Shown piece by piece: positions 1-7,208 of a DNA stretch of 27,464 nucleotides. Within the stretch, counting starts at the first letter, position 1. Every line of letters starts with the position of its first letter. The stretch is from the NCBI GenBank assembly GCA_002310055.1, contig DBXS01000034.1:28476-55939 (forward strand). The letters are read 5' to 3'. Made by a program: the position numbers and the translations under genes. Origin of the DNA: Clostridiales bacterium UBA1206 (GTDB taxonomy: Bacteria; Bacillota; Clostridia; Oscillospirales; CAG-382). The notes under the pieces are model-generated. The model searched no databases and was not told the origin of the DNA. It was given only the letters and a program-made list of their open reading frames with translations.

Positions 1-1083
1 GCCTGCCCGTATATGACTACCGGCGCGCCGCTCATAATCGAAGGGCTGTTCTACGACCTGTACGAGTTTTCGGAAATAATCAACTTCGACGCCCCGTACT
101 GGGATCAGAACGCAGACGAAGACCTTTCTCTGGGCGGCAAGCTCTATATGACGACCGGCGACTTTTCCTTACTCACGATGGACGTTACGCACGTACTGAT
201 ATTCAGCAAGGGGCTTGTTGAAAAATACGGCCTGGAAAGTCCCTACGAGCTGGTGGAAAAAGGCGAATGGACTATGGACAAAATGGTCGAGATGGCGCAT
301 CAGGTTACGTTCGACGACAACGGCGTGCCGGGTCTGCAGTACACCGACACCATAGGGTTGCTCTGCAACAACAACTACGCAAACTCGTTTTATATCGGCT
401 CGGGCGAAAAGTTCGTCTCCAAAGACAAAAACGGCGTGCCGGTGCTGGCGTTCGAGGGCGAAAGGCAGACCGACGTCACCAAAAAGATATTCGATATCTT
501 CCACGACGAAAAGATCCTTAACAAAGAAAACTTCAACGCGCAGGCGATCGCCGACGGCTTTGAAAACTGCTACTGGGCGGCGCGCGACAGGCTCGCCAAC
601 GACGGCGCGCTGTTCTGCACCACGTCTCTGGAAGGCGTGTTCAACTTTTCGATGTACGACGCGAACTTCGGCCTGCTGATCACGCCAAAGTATTCAATAG
701 ATCAGGACCGCTATTATTCGTATATCTCGGTCATCTTCGCCACGGGATGCGTCATCCCGGCGGGGAACGAGGAACCCGAAAAAGCCGCACTGTTTCTGGA
801 AGCGCTCAACGCCGCCTCGACCGACACGGTCAAGTTCAATTACTACGAGCGCATATTCAAGCTCCAGAAGGTAAGAGACCAGGAAGACAGCGATATGCTC
901 GACCGCATTTTCGCAAGCCGCGTATACGATATAGGCTCCATCTTCAACTGGGGCGGCGCGCGCGATTTCATAATGAACGTGGCGCGCGGAGCCTCGTTCG
1001 ATTACGTGTCTTCGCTCCAGTCGGCGCGCGGCAGGATGGAGTCTCAGATACAGGATACGGTCGATTTCTTCAGCGGCGGCTGA
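1..1083 (+). CDS. Extracellular solute-binding protein, 5'-truncated by window edge
   Basis: The reading frame is open from base 1 and ends at TGA 1081-1083, so the signal peptide and N-terminal third lie outside the window. The first in-frame ATG (13) is internal, not the true start. The 360 visible residues align without gaps, apart from the last codon, to residues 144-502 of the neighbouring gene at 1214-2722; about three quarters look identical. Shared blocks include the TTGDFSLLTMDVTH and DMLDRIFASRVYDIGS segments. By analogy with the complete copy it should be a lipid-anchored sugar- or oligosaccharide-binding protein of an ABC importer. No permease or ATPase gene is adjacent. No terminator is obvious before the next promoter at 1154. 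The ligand is unknown. Confidence 0.85.
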   Translation, partial: ACPYMTTGAPLIIEGLFYDLYEFSEIINFDAPYWDQNADEDLSLGGKLYMTTGDFSLLTMDVTHVLIFSKGLVEKYGLESPYELVEKGEWTMDKMVEMAHQVTFDDNGVPGLQYTDTIGLLCNNNYANSFYIGSGEKFVSKDKNGVPVLAFEGERQTDVTKKIFDIFHDEKILNKENFNAQAIADGFENCYWAARDRLANDGALFCTTSLEGVFNFSMYDANFGLLITPKYSIDQDRYYSYISVIFATGCVIPAGNEEPEKAALFLEALNAASTDTVKFNYYERIFKLQKVRDQEDSDMLDRIFASRVYDIGSIFNWGGARDFIMNVARGASFDYVSSLQSARGRMESQIQDTVDFFSGG

Positions 1084-1153
1084 GTCGCGCGCATAAATGG
1101 CTGCATATTTATCATATCGTGCGCTTTCGGAACAGCTAATGTGCTATTTTCTA

Positions 1154-1181
1154 TTGACATTTATATGTTTTGTGGTATAAT
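1154..1181 (+). promoter_or_regulatory. Sigma-A promoter of the second solute-binding gene
   Basis: TTGACA at 1154-1159, a 16-bp spacer and TATAAT at 1176-1181, with TG at 1173-1174 giving an extended -10. Both hexamers are perfect consensus. A strong AGGAGG site at 1201-1206 precedes the ATG at 1214. Confidence 0.9.
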
Positions 1182-1213
1182 CAAGGTGAATTTTAATACA
1201 AGGAGGAACATCA

Positions 1214-2722
1214 ATGAAAGCATTAAAACTCGTTTCGCTCGTCCTTGCTGTCCTGCTTACGCTAACGCTTGTAGTTTCCTGCTCCAATAACGGAGAGGAA
1301 AATTCCAAGCCCGCGGGCGAAAGCAATACGGAACAGCCTTCCGGCGAAGATTCCGTCCCCGCCGAATCTTCCGAGGAAGTTTCCCGCGGACCGCTCGATC
1401 ATCTCGACGATCTCGCGCTCAACGGCCTCACCATCACCTTCCTCGTCGAAAACGGCGCGCTCGGCTATCCTTCCGTGGAAATTATGCCTAACGAAGAAAA
1501 CGGCGCCGAGATCGCAACCTCCGTACTCGAAAGGAACAATCTGGTAGAAGAAAAACTCGGCTGCACCATAGCCGAAAGACGTACCGACAATATGGCGTCC
1601 GAACTCCGCAGCGCCGCGCTGGACGTGCCCGATTTCGATATCGCCTGCCCGTATATGACTACCGGCGCTCCGCTCATTATGGAAGACCTCTTCCTCGACC
1701 TTTATCAGTTTGACGATATCATCAACTTCAAAGCCCCGTACTGGGATCAGAACGCCGATGCCGACCTTTCGTTCGGCGACAAGCTCTATATGACCACCGG
1801 CGACTTCTCGCTGCTCACGATGGACGTCACCCACTGCATGATCTTCAACAAGAACGTGCTCAACAACAACCGCCTCGAAAGCCCCTATGAGCTTGTCGAA
1901 AATGGCGAATGGACTATGGATAAAATGCTCGAGATGGCGCGCACGGTCACTCAGGATACCGACGGCGTCGACGGCCTTTCTTATAAAGACACCATAGGCC
2001 TGTTCATCAACTGGAACTATTCCAACTCGCTCTATATCGGCTCCGGCGAAAAATTCGTCGTCAAGAACGCCGACGGCGTTCCCCAGCTCGCGTTCGCGGG
2101 CGAACGTCAGGTCGACGTCACCAAGAAGATTTTCGACATCTTCCACGACGACAAAGTCATCTACGACGAAGGCTTCAACGCGCAGGCGATAGCCGACGGC
2201 TTCAAGAACTGCTACTGGGCGGCTCGCGACAGACTCGGCAACGACGGCGCTCTGTTCGTCACCATCTCGCTTTCCGACGTTCTCAACCTCGCCGATTACG
2301 ACTGCAACTTCGGTATGCTGATCACTCCTAAGTACACCAAGGATCAGGATAGATACTATTCCTACATCTCGGTCATCAAAGCCACCGGCTGCGTCATCCC
2401 CGTGAGCAATCCCGAACCCGAAAACGCCGCGATCCTGCTCGAAGCCATGAACGCCGCCTCCACCGCAACGGTCAAGTTCGACTACTATGAACGCATCTTC
2501 AAGCTTCAGAAAGCCCGCGACCAGGAAGACAGCGATATGCTCGACCGCATCTTTGCAAGCCGCGTTTACGATATCGGCTCCATCTTCAACTGGGGCGGCG
2601 CGCGCGACTTCATCGCCAACGTAGCCAACGGCTCGTCGTTCGACTATATGTCCTCGCTCGAATCCGCTCAGGGCAAAATGGAAACCGAAATGCAGGACAC
2701 CGTCGATTACTTCAGCAACTGA
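1214..2722 (+). CDS. Extracellular solute-binding lipoprotein (ABC importer type)
   Basis: A 502-residue protein with a lipoprotein signal peptide: basic MKALK, a hydrophobic stretch and the lipobox LVVSC, with the lipidated cysteine near residue 23. A Ser/Glu/Pro-rich linker (about 24-60) follows, then the binding domain. It is likely tethered to the outer face of the membrane and captures a sugar or related solute. AGGAGG at 1201-1206 fixes the start. It is a paralogue of the truncated gene just upstream and a more distant relative of the one at 23638-25185 (shared Y/FNKN, DMLD-IF-SR-YD-GS blocks near the C-terminus). The aldolase gene starts 35 bp downstream with no terminator between, so the two are probably co-transcribed. 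No permease is nearby. The ligand cannot be read from sequence. Confidence 0.88.
   Translation: MKALKLVSLVLAVLLTLTLVVSCSNNGEENSKPAGESNTEQPSGEDSVPAESSEEVSRGPLDHLDDLALNGLTITFLVENGALGYPSVEIMPNEENGAEIATSVLERNNLVEEKLGCTIAERRTDNMASELRSAALDVPDFDIACPYMTTGAPLIMEDLFLDLYQFDDIINFKAPYWDQNADADLSFGDKLYMTTGDFSLLTMDVTHCMIFNKNVLNNNRLESPYELVENGEWTMDKMLEMARTVTQDTDGVDGLSYKDTIGLFINWNYSNSLYIGSGEKFVVKNADGVPQLAFAGERQVDVTKKIFDIFHDDKVIYDEGFNAQAIADGFKNCYWAARDRLGNDGALFVTISLSDVLNLADYDCNFGMLITPKYTKDQDRYYSYISVIKATGCVIPVSNPEPENAAILLEAMNAASTATVKFDYYERIFKLQKARDQEDSDMLDRIFASRVYDIGSIFNWGGARDFIANVANGSSFDYMSSLESAQGKMETEMQDTVDYFSN
1643..2722 (+). repeat. Second copy of tandem gene duplication (first copy 1-1083)
   Basis: Bases 1-1083 and 1643-2722 start with the same bases (gcctgcccgtatatgact) and encode gap-free homologues. 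Long stretches are almost identical in DNA (for example around 880-960 against 2520-2600), while others have drifted, which fits a tandem duplication followed by divergence. Confidence 0.85.
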
Positions 2723-2757
2723 TATATCTTATTTTACATAAAACAAGGAGAACAAAA

Positions 2758-3726
2758 ATGCCACTCGTAACTAGTACCGAAATGTTCAAAAAGGCGTACA
2801 ATGGCGGTTACGCCATCGGCGCGTTCAACGTCAACAATATGGAGATCGTCCAGGCCATAACCGAAGCGTGCAAAGAAGAACACGCTCCAGTTATCCTGCA
2901 GGTATCCAAAGGCGCCCGCGCATACGCCAACCATACTTACCTCGTCAAACTCGTCGAAGCCGCCGTCATCGAATGCCCCGAGATCCCCATCGTCCTGCAT
3001 CTTGACCACGGCCCCGATTTCGAGACCTGCAAAGCGTGCATAGACGGCGGTTTCACCTCCGTCATGATCGACGCTTCTTCCAAACCCTTTGCCGAAAATA
3101 TCGAGATCACCAAAAAGGTCGTCGAATACGCTCACGCCCACGGCGTGGTCGTCGAAGCCGAGCTCGGCACTCTCGCCGGTATCGAAGACGAAGTCAAAGT
3201 CGAACACGGTGCTGAATCCTATACGCATCCCGAAGAGGTCGAAGAATTCGTTTCCAGGACCGGCTGCGACTCGCTCGCAATAGCAATAGGCACCTCGCAC
3301 GGCGCTTACAAATTCACCGCCGCTCAGTGCACCCGCAACGAAGAAGGCATACTCGTCCCGCCTCCTCTCCGTTTCGACGTACTCAAAGAGGTCGAAAAAC
3401 GCCTGCCCGGGTTCCCCATAGTGCTCCACGGTTCGTCTTCCGTTCCTCAGGAATACGTCAAGATGATCAACGAAAACGGCGGCGCTATGCCCGACGCGGT
3501 CGGTATACCCGAAAGCCAGCTCCGCGAGGCTGCGCGCAGCTCCGTCTGCAAGATCAACATCGATTCCGACCTCCGTCTCGCCATGACCGGCACCATCCGT
3601 AAGTTCTTTGCCGAACATCCCGATAAATTCGACCCGCGCGAATATCTCAAACCCGCGCGCGCCAATATCAAGGAACTCGTTCGCCACAAGCTCGTCGACG
3701 TGCTCGGCTGCAGCGGAAAAGCATAA
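2758..3726 (+). CDS. fba: Class II fructose-bisphosphate aldolase
   Basis: A 322-residue zinc-dependent aldolase that cleaves fructose 1,6-bisphosphate to glyceraldehyde 3-phosphate and dihydroxyacetone phosphate in glycolysis (reverse in gluconeogenesis). Family marks are the catalytic Asp and metal His in HLDHG (D83, H84), the VEAELGTLAG block (132-141), metal His in GTSHGAYK (H181), metal His in VLHGSSS (H224), and the phosphate-binding NIDSDLR block (267-273). Length is normal for the family. AAGGAG at 2745-2750 sets the start. It lies 35 bp after the solute-binding lipoprotein and ends at a clear terminator, so it is the last gene of that transcript. The close relative tagatose-bisphosphate aldolase cannot be excluded by eye. 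Confidence 0.93.
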   Translation: MPLVTSTEMFKKAYNGGYAIGAFNVNNMEIVQAITEACKEEHAPVILQVSKGARAYANHTYLVKLVEAAVIECPEIPIVLHLDHGPDFETCKACIDGGFTSVMIDASSKPFAENIEITKKVVEYAHAHGVVVEAELGTLAGIEDEVKVEHGAESYTHPEEVEEFVSRTGCDSLAIAIGTSHGAYKFTAAQCTRNEEGILVPPPLRFDVLKEVEKRLPGFPIVLHGSSSVPQEYVKMINENGGAMPDAVGIPESQLREAARSSVCKINIDSDLRLAMTGTIRKFFAEHPDKFDPREYLKPARANIKELVRHKLVDVLGCSGKA

Positions 3727-3742
3727 TTTCACATGGATTACC

Positions 3743-3772
3743 GGGCGCTTTTGTAAAAAGCGCCCGCGTTTT
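3743..3772 (+). terminator. Rho-independent terminator after fba
   Basis: A 10-bp perfect stem, GGGCGCTTTT (3743-3752) with AAAAGCGCCC (3756-3765), a 3-nt loop, then a short U-rich tail. Confidence 0.9.
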
Positions 3773-3805
3773 TCAATAGCGTTTATCGCAAAGGAGATAT
3801 TAATT

Positions 3806-4360
3806 ATGGATAATCAGATACCCGTTATAGAAGGCGATCTTACTCCGATAACCGACAAGACCTTGAATTACGTGCTCGGCTCGCTGTTCCGTAAAGCCAG
3901 GATCTATTATATTATTTTATTTCCTATTTTTACTGTATTGAGCTGCGTGCTCGCCGTTTATGATTTCAAAAAAGGTTATACCGCTACCGCAGTTTTATAT
4001 ATAGTTCTCGGATTGGTTTTCGTGCTGTTCTGCGCGAAAACGCTTATTTTGGATATCCCAAAGAAAATAAAGGCCTGCGTTTCGCAATTCCGTAAAAATC
4101 ACCCGGGACCCGAGCACTATGTGTATTATCCCGACAGACGCGTCATGTCAGACGCCGAAAACTCAGTTACGGTGCGTTATGATGAGGCTTTCAGGGCAAA
4201 AGAACTGGATGACTGCTGGCTGATCTATATTGGGGATAAAGACGCATGGGAGCTTTTGATCTGTGCAAAAGAATCGTATTCAGAACCCGGACATTACGAA
4301 AAAGCGATTGAACTTCTGCTTTCAAACGTGCCCGAAAAGAACATAAAACGCTTAAAATAA
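3806..4360 (+). CDS. YcxB-like two-TM membrane protein
   Basis: A 184-residue protein. The ATG at 3806 is preferred because AAGGAG (3791-3796) lies 9 nt upstream. An in-frame extension to 3608 would run back through the aldolase gene and its terminator. Two hydrophobic segments (about 32-53 and 60-80) form a hairpin in the membrane. The soluble C-terminal half (about 85-184) resembles the YcxB-like C-terminal domain of Bacillota, whose function is unknown. Codons are AT-richer than in neighbouring genes (the stretch 3905-3945 is almost all A/T), a hint of different origin or relaxed bias. It is probably monocistronic, though its own promoter is not evident in the short gap after the fba terminator. 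Confidence 0.75.
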   Translation: MDNQIPVIEGDLTPITDKTLNYVLGSLFRKARIYYIILFPIFTVLSCVLAVYDFKKGYTATAVLYIVLGLVFVLFCAKTLILDIPKKIKACVSQFRKNHPGPEHYVYYPDRRVMSDAENSVTVRYDEAFRAKELDDCWLIYIGDKDAWELLICAKESYSEPGHYEKAIELLLSNVPEKNIKRLK

Positions 4361-4371
4361 AAGCAAAAAAA

Positions 4372-4397
4372 ACGGCCGGTCGGCAGACCGGTCGTTT
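4372..4397. terminator. Bidirectional terminator between converging genes
   Basis: Stem ACGGCCGGTC (4372-4381) with GACCGGTCGT (4386-4395, one G-T pair). It is flanked by an A-run on the left (U-run for the minus-strand glycerate kinase) and TTTT on the right (for the YcxB-like gene). Confidence 0.88.
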
Positions 4398-4413
4398 TCA
4401 TATATCCGAACGA

Positions 4414-5523
4414 TCAATGATCATCGGAAAAATACATACTGCCTTTTATGCTTTCGGCGGCTTTGCACGCTACGGCGCGCAGCCGCTTTTCGGCGTCGGT
4501 TTTGTCTATCTGCGCAGGCGATTCGGCGTAAGACGCAAAAATACCGCTCACTCCCATATCCGCAAGATATGAAACGTCGCCTTTTACGCTCCCGCTTACT
4601 ATATAGCACGGCTTGTGATGCTTTTTGCACAACTGCGCCACGCGCGCGGGGAGCTTTCCGTGTGCGGTCTGGGAATCGGTCCTGCCTTCGCCCGTAATGA
4701 CGATATCGGCTTTTGCGACCTTTTCTTCAAGACCTACAAGCCGCTCTATGACGTCGAACCCGAAAACTATCTTTCCGCCCAGAAAAGCGGCGATCCCGCC
4801 GCCGAGCCCTCCGGCGGCTCCGCTCCCGGGCAGGGAATTGACGTCGACCGGCAAAAGCGACGCAAGATGTTTCATGCCGTCGTCCAGCCGAAGCGCCTCT
4901 TCGGCGGTGGCGCCTTTCTGACGCGAAAAAGTCAGCGCCGCGCCGTCTTTGCCGTAAAACGGCGTGTCAACGTCCGTGCAGGCGAAGACGTTCGTATTCT
5001 TGAGTATCGGGAAAAGCGAAGACGTGTCTATGCGTTTTATTTCGCGCAGGTTCCTGCCGGTGGGAATGAACGAATAATCGGAATAAAATTTTACGCCTAA
5101 AGCGCACGCCATGCCGCAGCCGCCGTCATTGGTGCCGCTGCCGCCTAGGCCTACGTAAATATTCTTCGCGCCGTTTACCGCCGCGGAATATATCAGCTGC
5201 CCCACGCCGTAAGTCGTGGCGCGCATCACGTCTTTGCCGAACCTCAGCCCACACGCGCGCGCCGATTCTATATAGGCGTCGCCGTTTATTATATGGTATT
5301 CCGCCTCCGTCTCGCCAAAGAACGCGTCCTTTACCTTTGCCGTTCGCTTTTCCGCGCCTTCCGCGCGCGCTATCACGCTGCCGAACCCGTCGCCGCCGTC
5401 GGAAACGGGGCAGACCTCGACTTCACGGATCCCGCCTTCAATGAGACCGGATCTTATAATATCTCCCGCTTTTGCGGAAGAAAAACTGCCTTTGAACGAA
5501 TCGCAGGCGACAAGTATCTTCAA
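4414..5523 (-). CDS. Glycerate kinase
   Basis: A 369-residue kinase of the GarK/GlxK family that phosphorylates D-glycerate (product 2- or 3-phosphoglycerate depending on subtype) and feeds lower glycolysis. Marks are the N-terminal VACDSFKGSFSS block, SDGGDG (41-46), the glycine-rich GLGGSGTNDGGCGM (125-138) and GEGRTDSQTAHGK (278-290). The start is a TTG at 5523-5521. The in-frame upstream codon series hits TGA three codons earlier, so no ATG start is possible, and an AGGGTGAT site lies at the right distance. It has its own promoter (5543-5571), divergent from the gene at 5641, and shares a terminator with the converging YcxB-like gene. Length is typical. Confidence 0.93.
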   Translation of the reverse strand: MKILVACDSFKGSFSSAKAGDIIRSGLIEGGIREVEVCPVSDGGDGFGSVIARAEGAEKRTAKVKDAFFGETEAEYHIINGDAYIESARACGLRFGKDVMRATTYGVGQLIYSAAVNGAKNIYVGLGGSGTNDGGCGMACALGVKFYSDYSFIPTGRNLREIKRIDTSSLFPILKNTNVFACTDVDTPFYGKDGAALTFSRQKGATAEEALRLDDGMKHLASLLPVDVNSLPGSGAAGGLGGGIAAFLGGKIVFGFDVIERLVGLEEKVAKADIVITGEGRTDSQTAHGKLPARVAQLCKKHHKPCYIVSGSVKGDVSYLADMGVSGIFASYAESPAQIDKTDAEKRLRAVACKAAESIKGSMYFSDDH

Positions 5524-5542
5524 AACGCATCACCCTGTATAG

Positions 5543-5571
5543 ATTTTATATCCGTTTTGCGCTTTTGTCAA
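5543..5571 (-). promoter_or_regulatory. Promoter of glycerate kinase
   Basis: On the minus strand, TTGACA (5571-5566), a 17-bp spacer and TAAAAT (5548-5543). Its -35 box and that of the divergent promoter form an inverted repeat. Confidence 0.82.
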
Positions 5572-5580
5572 TGATAATAT

Positions 5581-5609
5581 TTGACAAATCATAAAGTGTG
5601 TGATACAAT
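5581..5609 (+). promoter_or_regulatory. Promoter of the 273-residue hypothetical gene
   Basis: TTGACA (5581-5586), a 17-bp spacer and TACAAT (5604-5609), with TG at 5601-5602 as an extended -10. AAGGAG at 5627-5632 precedes the ATG at 5641. Confidence 0.85.
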
Positions 5610-5640
5610 ACAAGCAAATAAACGGTAAGGAGTTTTTATT

Positions 5641-6462
5641 ATGAAAGCTATCAACCTGCTCCCCAAGATATTCACCAACCGCGCATACGATAACTGCGGG
5701 ATGAAGATGGGCGACAACGACGGCCCGGCCTACGTGGTCTACGGCGCTTTAGGCAGCGGCAGATGTTCTATGGATATCGATTTTTCTTCACTCGAAATAC
5801 AGAACGTCCGCGCGTCCGACGGCAAAACCGTCAACGGCTATATGTTCTTAGGGTGCGATATCTATTCCGGCAATAACTGGATCAACTGCTTCGACACCGG
5901 TTTCTGCTACAGCGGCAACCCCGGCAGATGGCATCTGTTCTACAACATATACGACCCCGCCGAAGGCGTTCCCGGCTGGTACGAATCGAATATAACGCTC
6001 GACGGCGCGCATAACTACCGCCTGGAACTCGACACGCTCCGCATAGACGGCTATGCCGTGATCTCGGTATTCGACCTTGACGAAAAAGTATACGCCGATA
6101 TCAGAACGTTCCCCGTAAAGGGACTTTGCGCAAGCGGGCGCGACACCGCCTGCCTTATGAATTTCGCGCTCGACTATCCGCCCGATACCAAATTCGACAG
6201 ATCCGGCGCTCCTTCGGAAGACTTCGCCGAGATAACGCTCTATAACACCGACGAAGGGCTCAAACTCAAAAATATATGCGTGACAAACGCGCGCATATGG
6301 TACGGCGGCAGGGAACACGCGTGGCTCGATAAATACACCGATCACCGCGGACTGTGGCCCGATATTTCGTTCGGGCAGTTCGATTACGACTGCACGCGCA
6401 TAACTTTCGGCCCCAAGATCACCGACAGCGAATTCGTCGTCGACCTCGATATGAACAGATAA
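5641..6462 (+). CDS. Hypothetical protein, likely beta-rich cytoplasmic
   Basis: A 273-residue protein I do not recognise. It has no signal peptide or membrane segment. It is rich in aromatic residues and Asp (many Tyr and Trp: GYMFLGCDIYSGNNWINCF, PGWYESN, RIWYGGREHAW), with alternating hydrophobic strands that suggest a beta-sandwich of the concanavalin/LamG kind. That is an inference from pattern only. A strong promoter, a good ribosome site and a strong terminator bracket it, so it is a complete single-gene unit. It is divergent from glycerate kinase and may share control with it through the overlapping promoter region. A role in carbohydrate recognition or processing would fit the aromatic content but is unproven. 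Confidence 0.7.
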   Translation: MKAINLLPKIFTNRAYDNCGMKMGDNDGPAYVVYGALGSGRCSMDIDFSSLEIQNVRASDGKTVNGYMFLGCDIYSGNNWINCFDTGFCYSGNPGRWHLFYNIYDPAEGVPGWYESNITLDGAHNYRLELDTLRIDGYAVISVFDLDEKVYADIRTFPVKGLCASGRDTACLMNFALDYPPDTKFDRSGAPSEDFAEITLYNTDEGLKLKNICVTNARIWYGGREHAWLDKYTDHRGLWPDISFGQFDYDCTRITFGPKITDSEFVVDLDMNR

Positions 6463-6473
6463 AAGGAAATATA

Positions 6474-6505
6474 AAAAGCCGGACAGTTATATCTGTCCGG
6501 CTTTT
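6474..6505. terminator. Strong bidirectional terminator at the end of the phage operon
   Basis: A 13-bp perfect stem, AAAAGCCGGACAG (6474-6486) with CTGTCCGGCTTTT (6493-6505), and a 6-nt loop. U-runs occur on both strands, so it can stop the plus-strand hypothetical gene and the minus-strand phage operon, whose last gene ends 2 bp away. Confidence 0.93.
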
Positions 6506-6506
6506 C

Positions 6507-6824
6507 TCATTTTTTGTGCGAAACGTAGTTCTTTTTCAGCGTCATATCGGCTTTGTTCACGGCGGCGGTGTAGTTGGCTTCGGCTATTTCAAGTTCGGCT
6601 TCGGTGCAAAGCTTGCGGGCGTAGCGGGCGAGCGCTATCAGCAGCTCGTTCGCCGCGTGATCGAGCTCAAAGCGCGAAAGCTGCTCTTCCACGTATTCGC
6701 GCCGCCTGCGTTCGGCGTCTTCGGCGGCGTTTTTCATCGCCCTGCGCATCAGCGCGGCGATCACCGCGCCTATAACGCCCGAGGAAGAGAAGATCACCGC
6801 CAGCGCCTCTGTGATATAGCTCAT
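6507..6824 (-). CDS. Small membrane-anchored coiled-coil protein, last gene of phage operon
   Basis: A 105-residue protein with one hydrophobic N-terminal segment (about 5-25, SSSGVIGAVIAAL core) and a charged helical remainder (ERRRREYVEEQLSRFELD onward) likely to form a coiled coil. Its ATG overlaps the stop of the preceding micro-ORF (ATGA), and a GGGG site lies just upstream, so it is translationally coupled to it. Position after the holin suggests a lysis-accessory role (second holin, XhlA-like or spanin-like), but no named family is certain. No peptidoglycan hydrolase signature is visible. Confidence 0.72.
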   Translation of the reverse strand: MSYITEALAVIFSSSGVIGAVIAALMRRAMKNAAEDAERRRREYVEEQLSRFELDHAANELLIALARYARKLCTEAELEIAEANYTAAVNKADMTLKKNYVSHKK

Positions 6825-6895
6825 GCCCCTATCTCGTAAATAAGGGCGGCTATAAGCTCAAACGCCCTCTTTATACAGCTTATAAACGTCTTCAT
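6821..6895 (-). CDS. Micro-ORF, 24-residue hydrophobic peptide in lysis cassette
   Basis: Starts ATG at 6895-6893 and stops TGA at 6823-6821. The start overlaps the holin stop (ATGA) and the stop overlaps the next gene's start (ATGA), so both junctions are 4-nt overlaps. The peptide begins MKTFISCIKRAF and ends in a hydrophobic run (about 14-24, LIAALIYEIG), consistent with a short amphipathic or membrane helix. The two exact overlaps on either side make it likely to be translated. It might act with the holin, or serve mainly as a translational relay between the holin and the last gene. Confidence 0.6.
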   Translation of the reverse strand: MKTFISCIKRAFELIAALIYEIGA

Positions 6896-7194
6896 GTATC
6901 TTCGTCACCGTTCCTTTTTCCGTATTGTTTGACAAGGTTGTGCGCGTAGACAGTTGCTCCCGCACACAAAAGCCCTTGTGCGGCTCCGCAGGCGACTAGC
7001 TTTACGATCCCGCCCGCGCTTTCGGGAACGCCGCAGGCGACGAGCCAGACTGTCGCCAGCGCGATCCCGGTAAGCCCCAGAATAAAAGGTATCTTCCAGT
7101 CGGATACCGAAGATTTTTTCAGCGTTTCGCCAATGATATACAACAGCGGCAGCAGCGAAAGCAGTTCCGGCTTTATGTATTCGTACAGATCCAT
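6892..7194 (-). CDS. Phage holin
   Basis: A 100-residue protein that starts MDLYEYIKPELLSLLPLLY. It carries three hydrophobic stretches (about 8-28, 35-55 and 65-88) and ends in a basic, acidic tail (KQYGKRNGDEDT). Size, topology and the opening motif match small holins of Clostridia phages (Phage_holin_5-type), which form pores in the inner membrane to time lysis. The ATG at 7194 is chosen because GGGAGG lies just upstream. The frame can be extended to 7404, but that part overlaps the coiled-coil gene and is Arg-rich antisense-like sequence. It lies 14 bp after the coiled-coil gene. No endolysin gene accompanies it. Confidence 0.78.
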   Translation of the reverse strand: MDLYEYIKPELLSLLPLLYIIGETLKKSSVSDWKIPFILGLTGIALATVWLVACGVPESAGGIVKLVACGAAQGLLCAGATVYAHNLVKQYGKRNGDEDT

Positions 7195-7208
7195 TCTTCC
7201 GCCTCCCG

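Noticed and set aside
3608..3805. N-terminal extension of the YcxB-like gene back to 3608
   Set aside because: It would overlap the aldolase gene and read through the fba terminator. The ribosome site at 3791-3796 supports the start at 3806.
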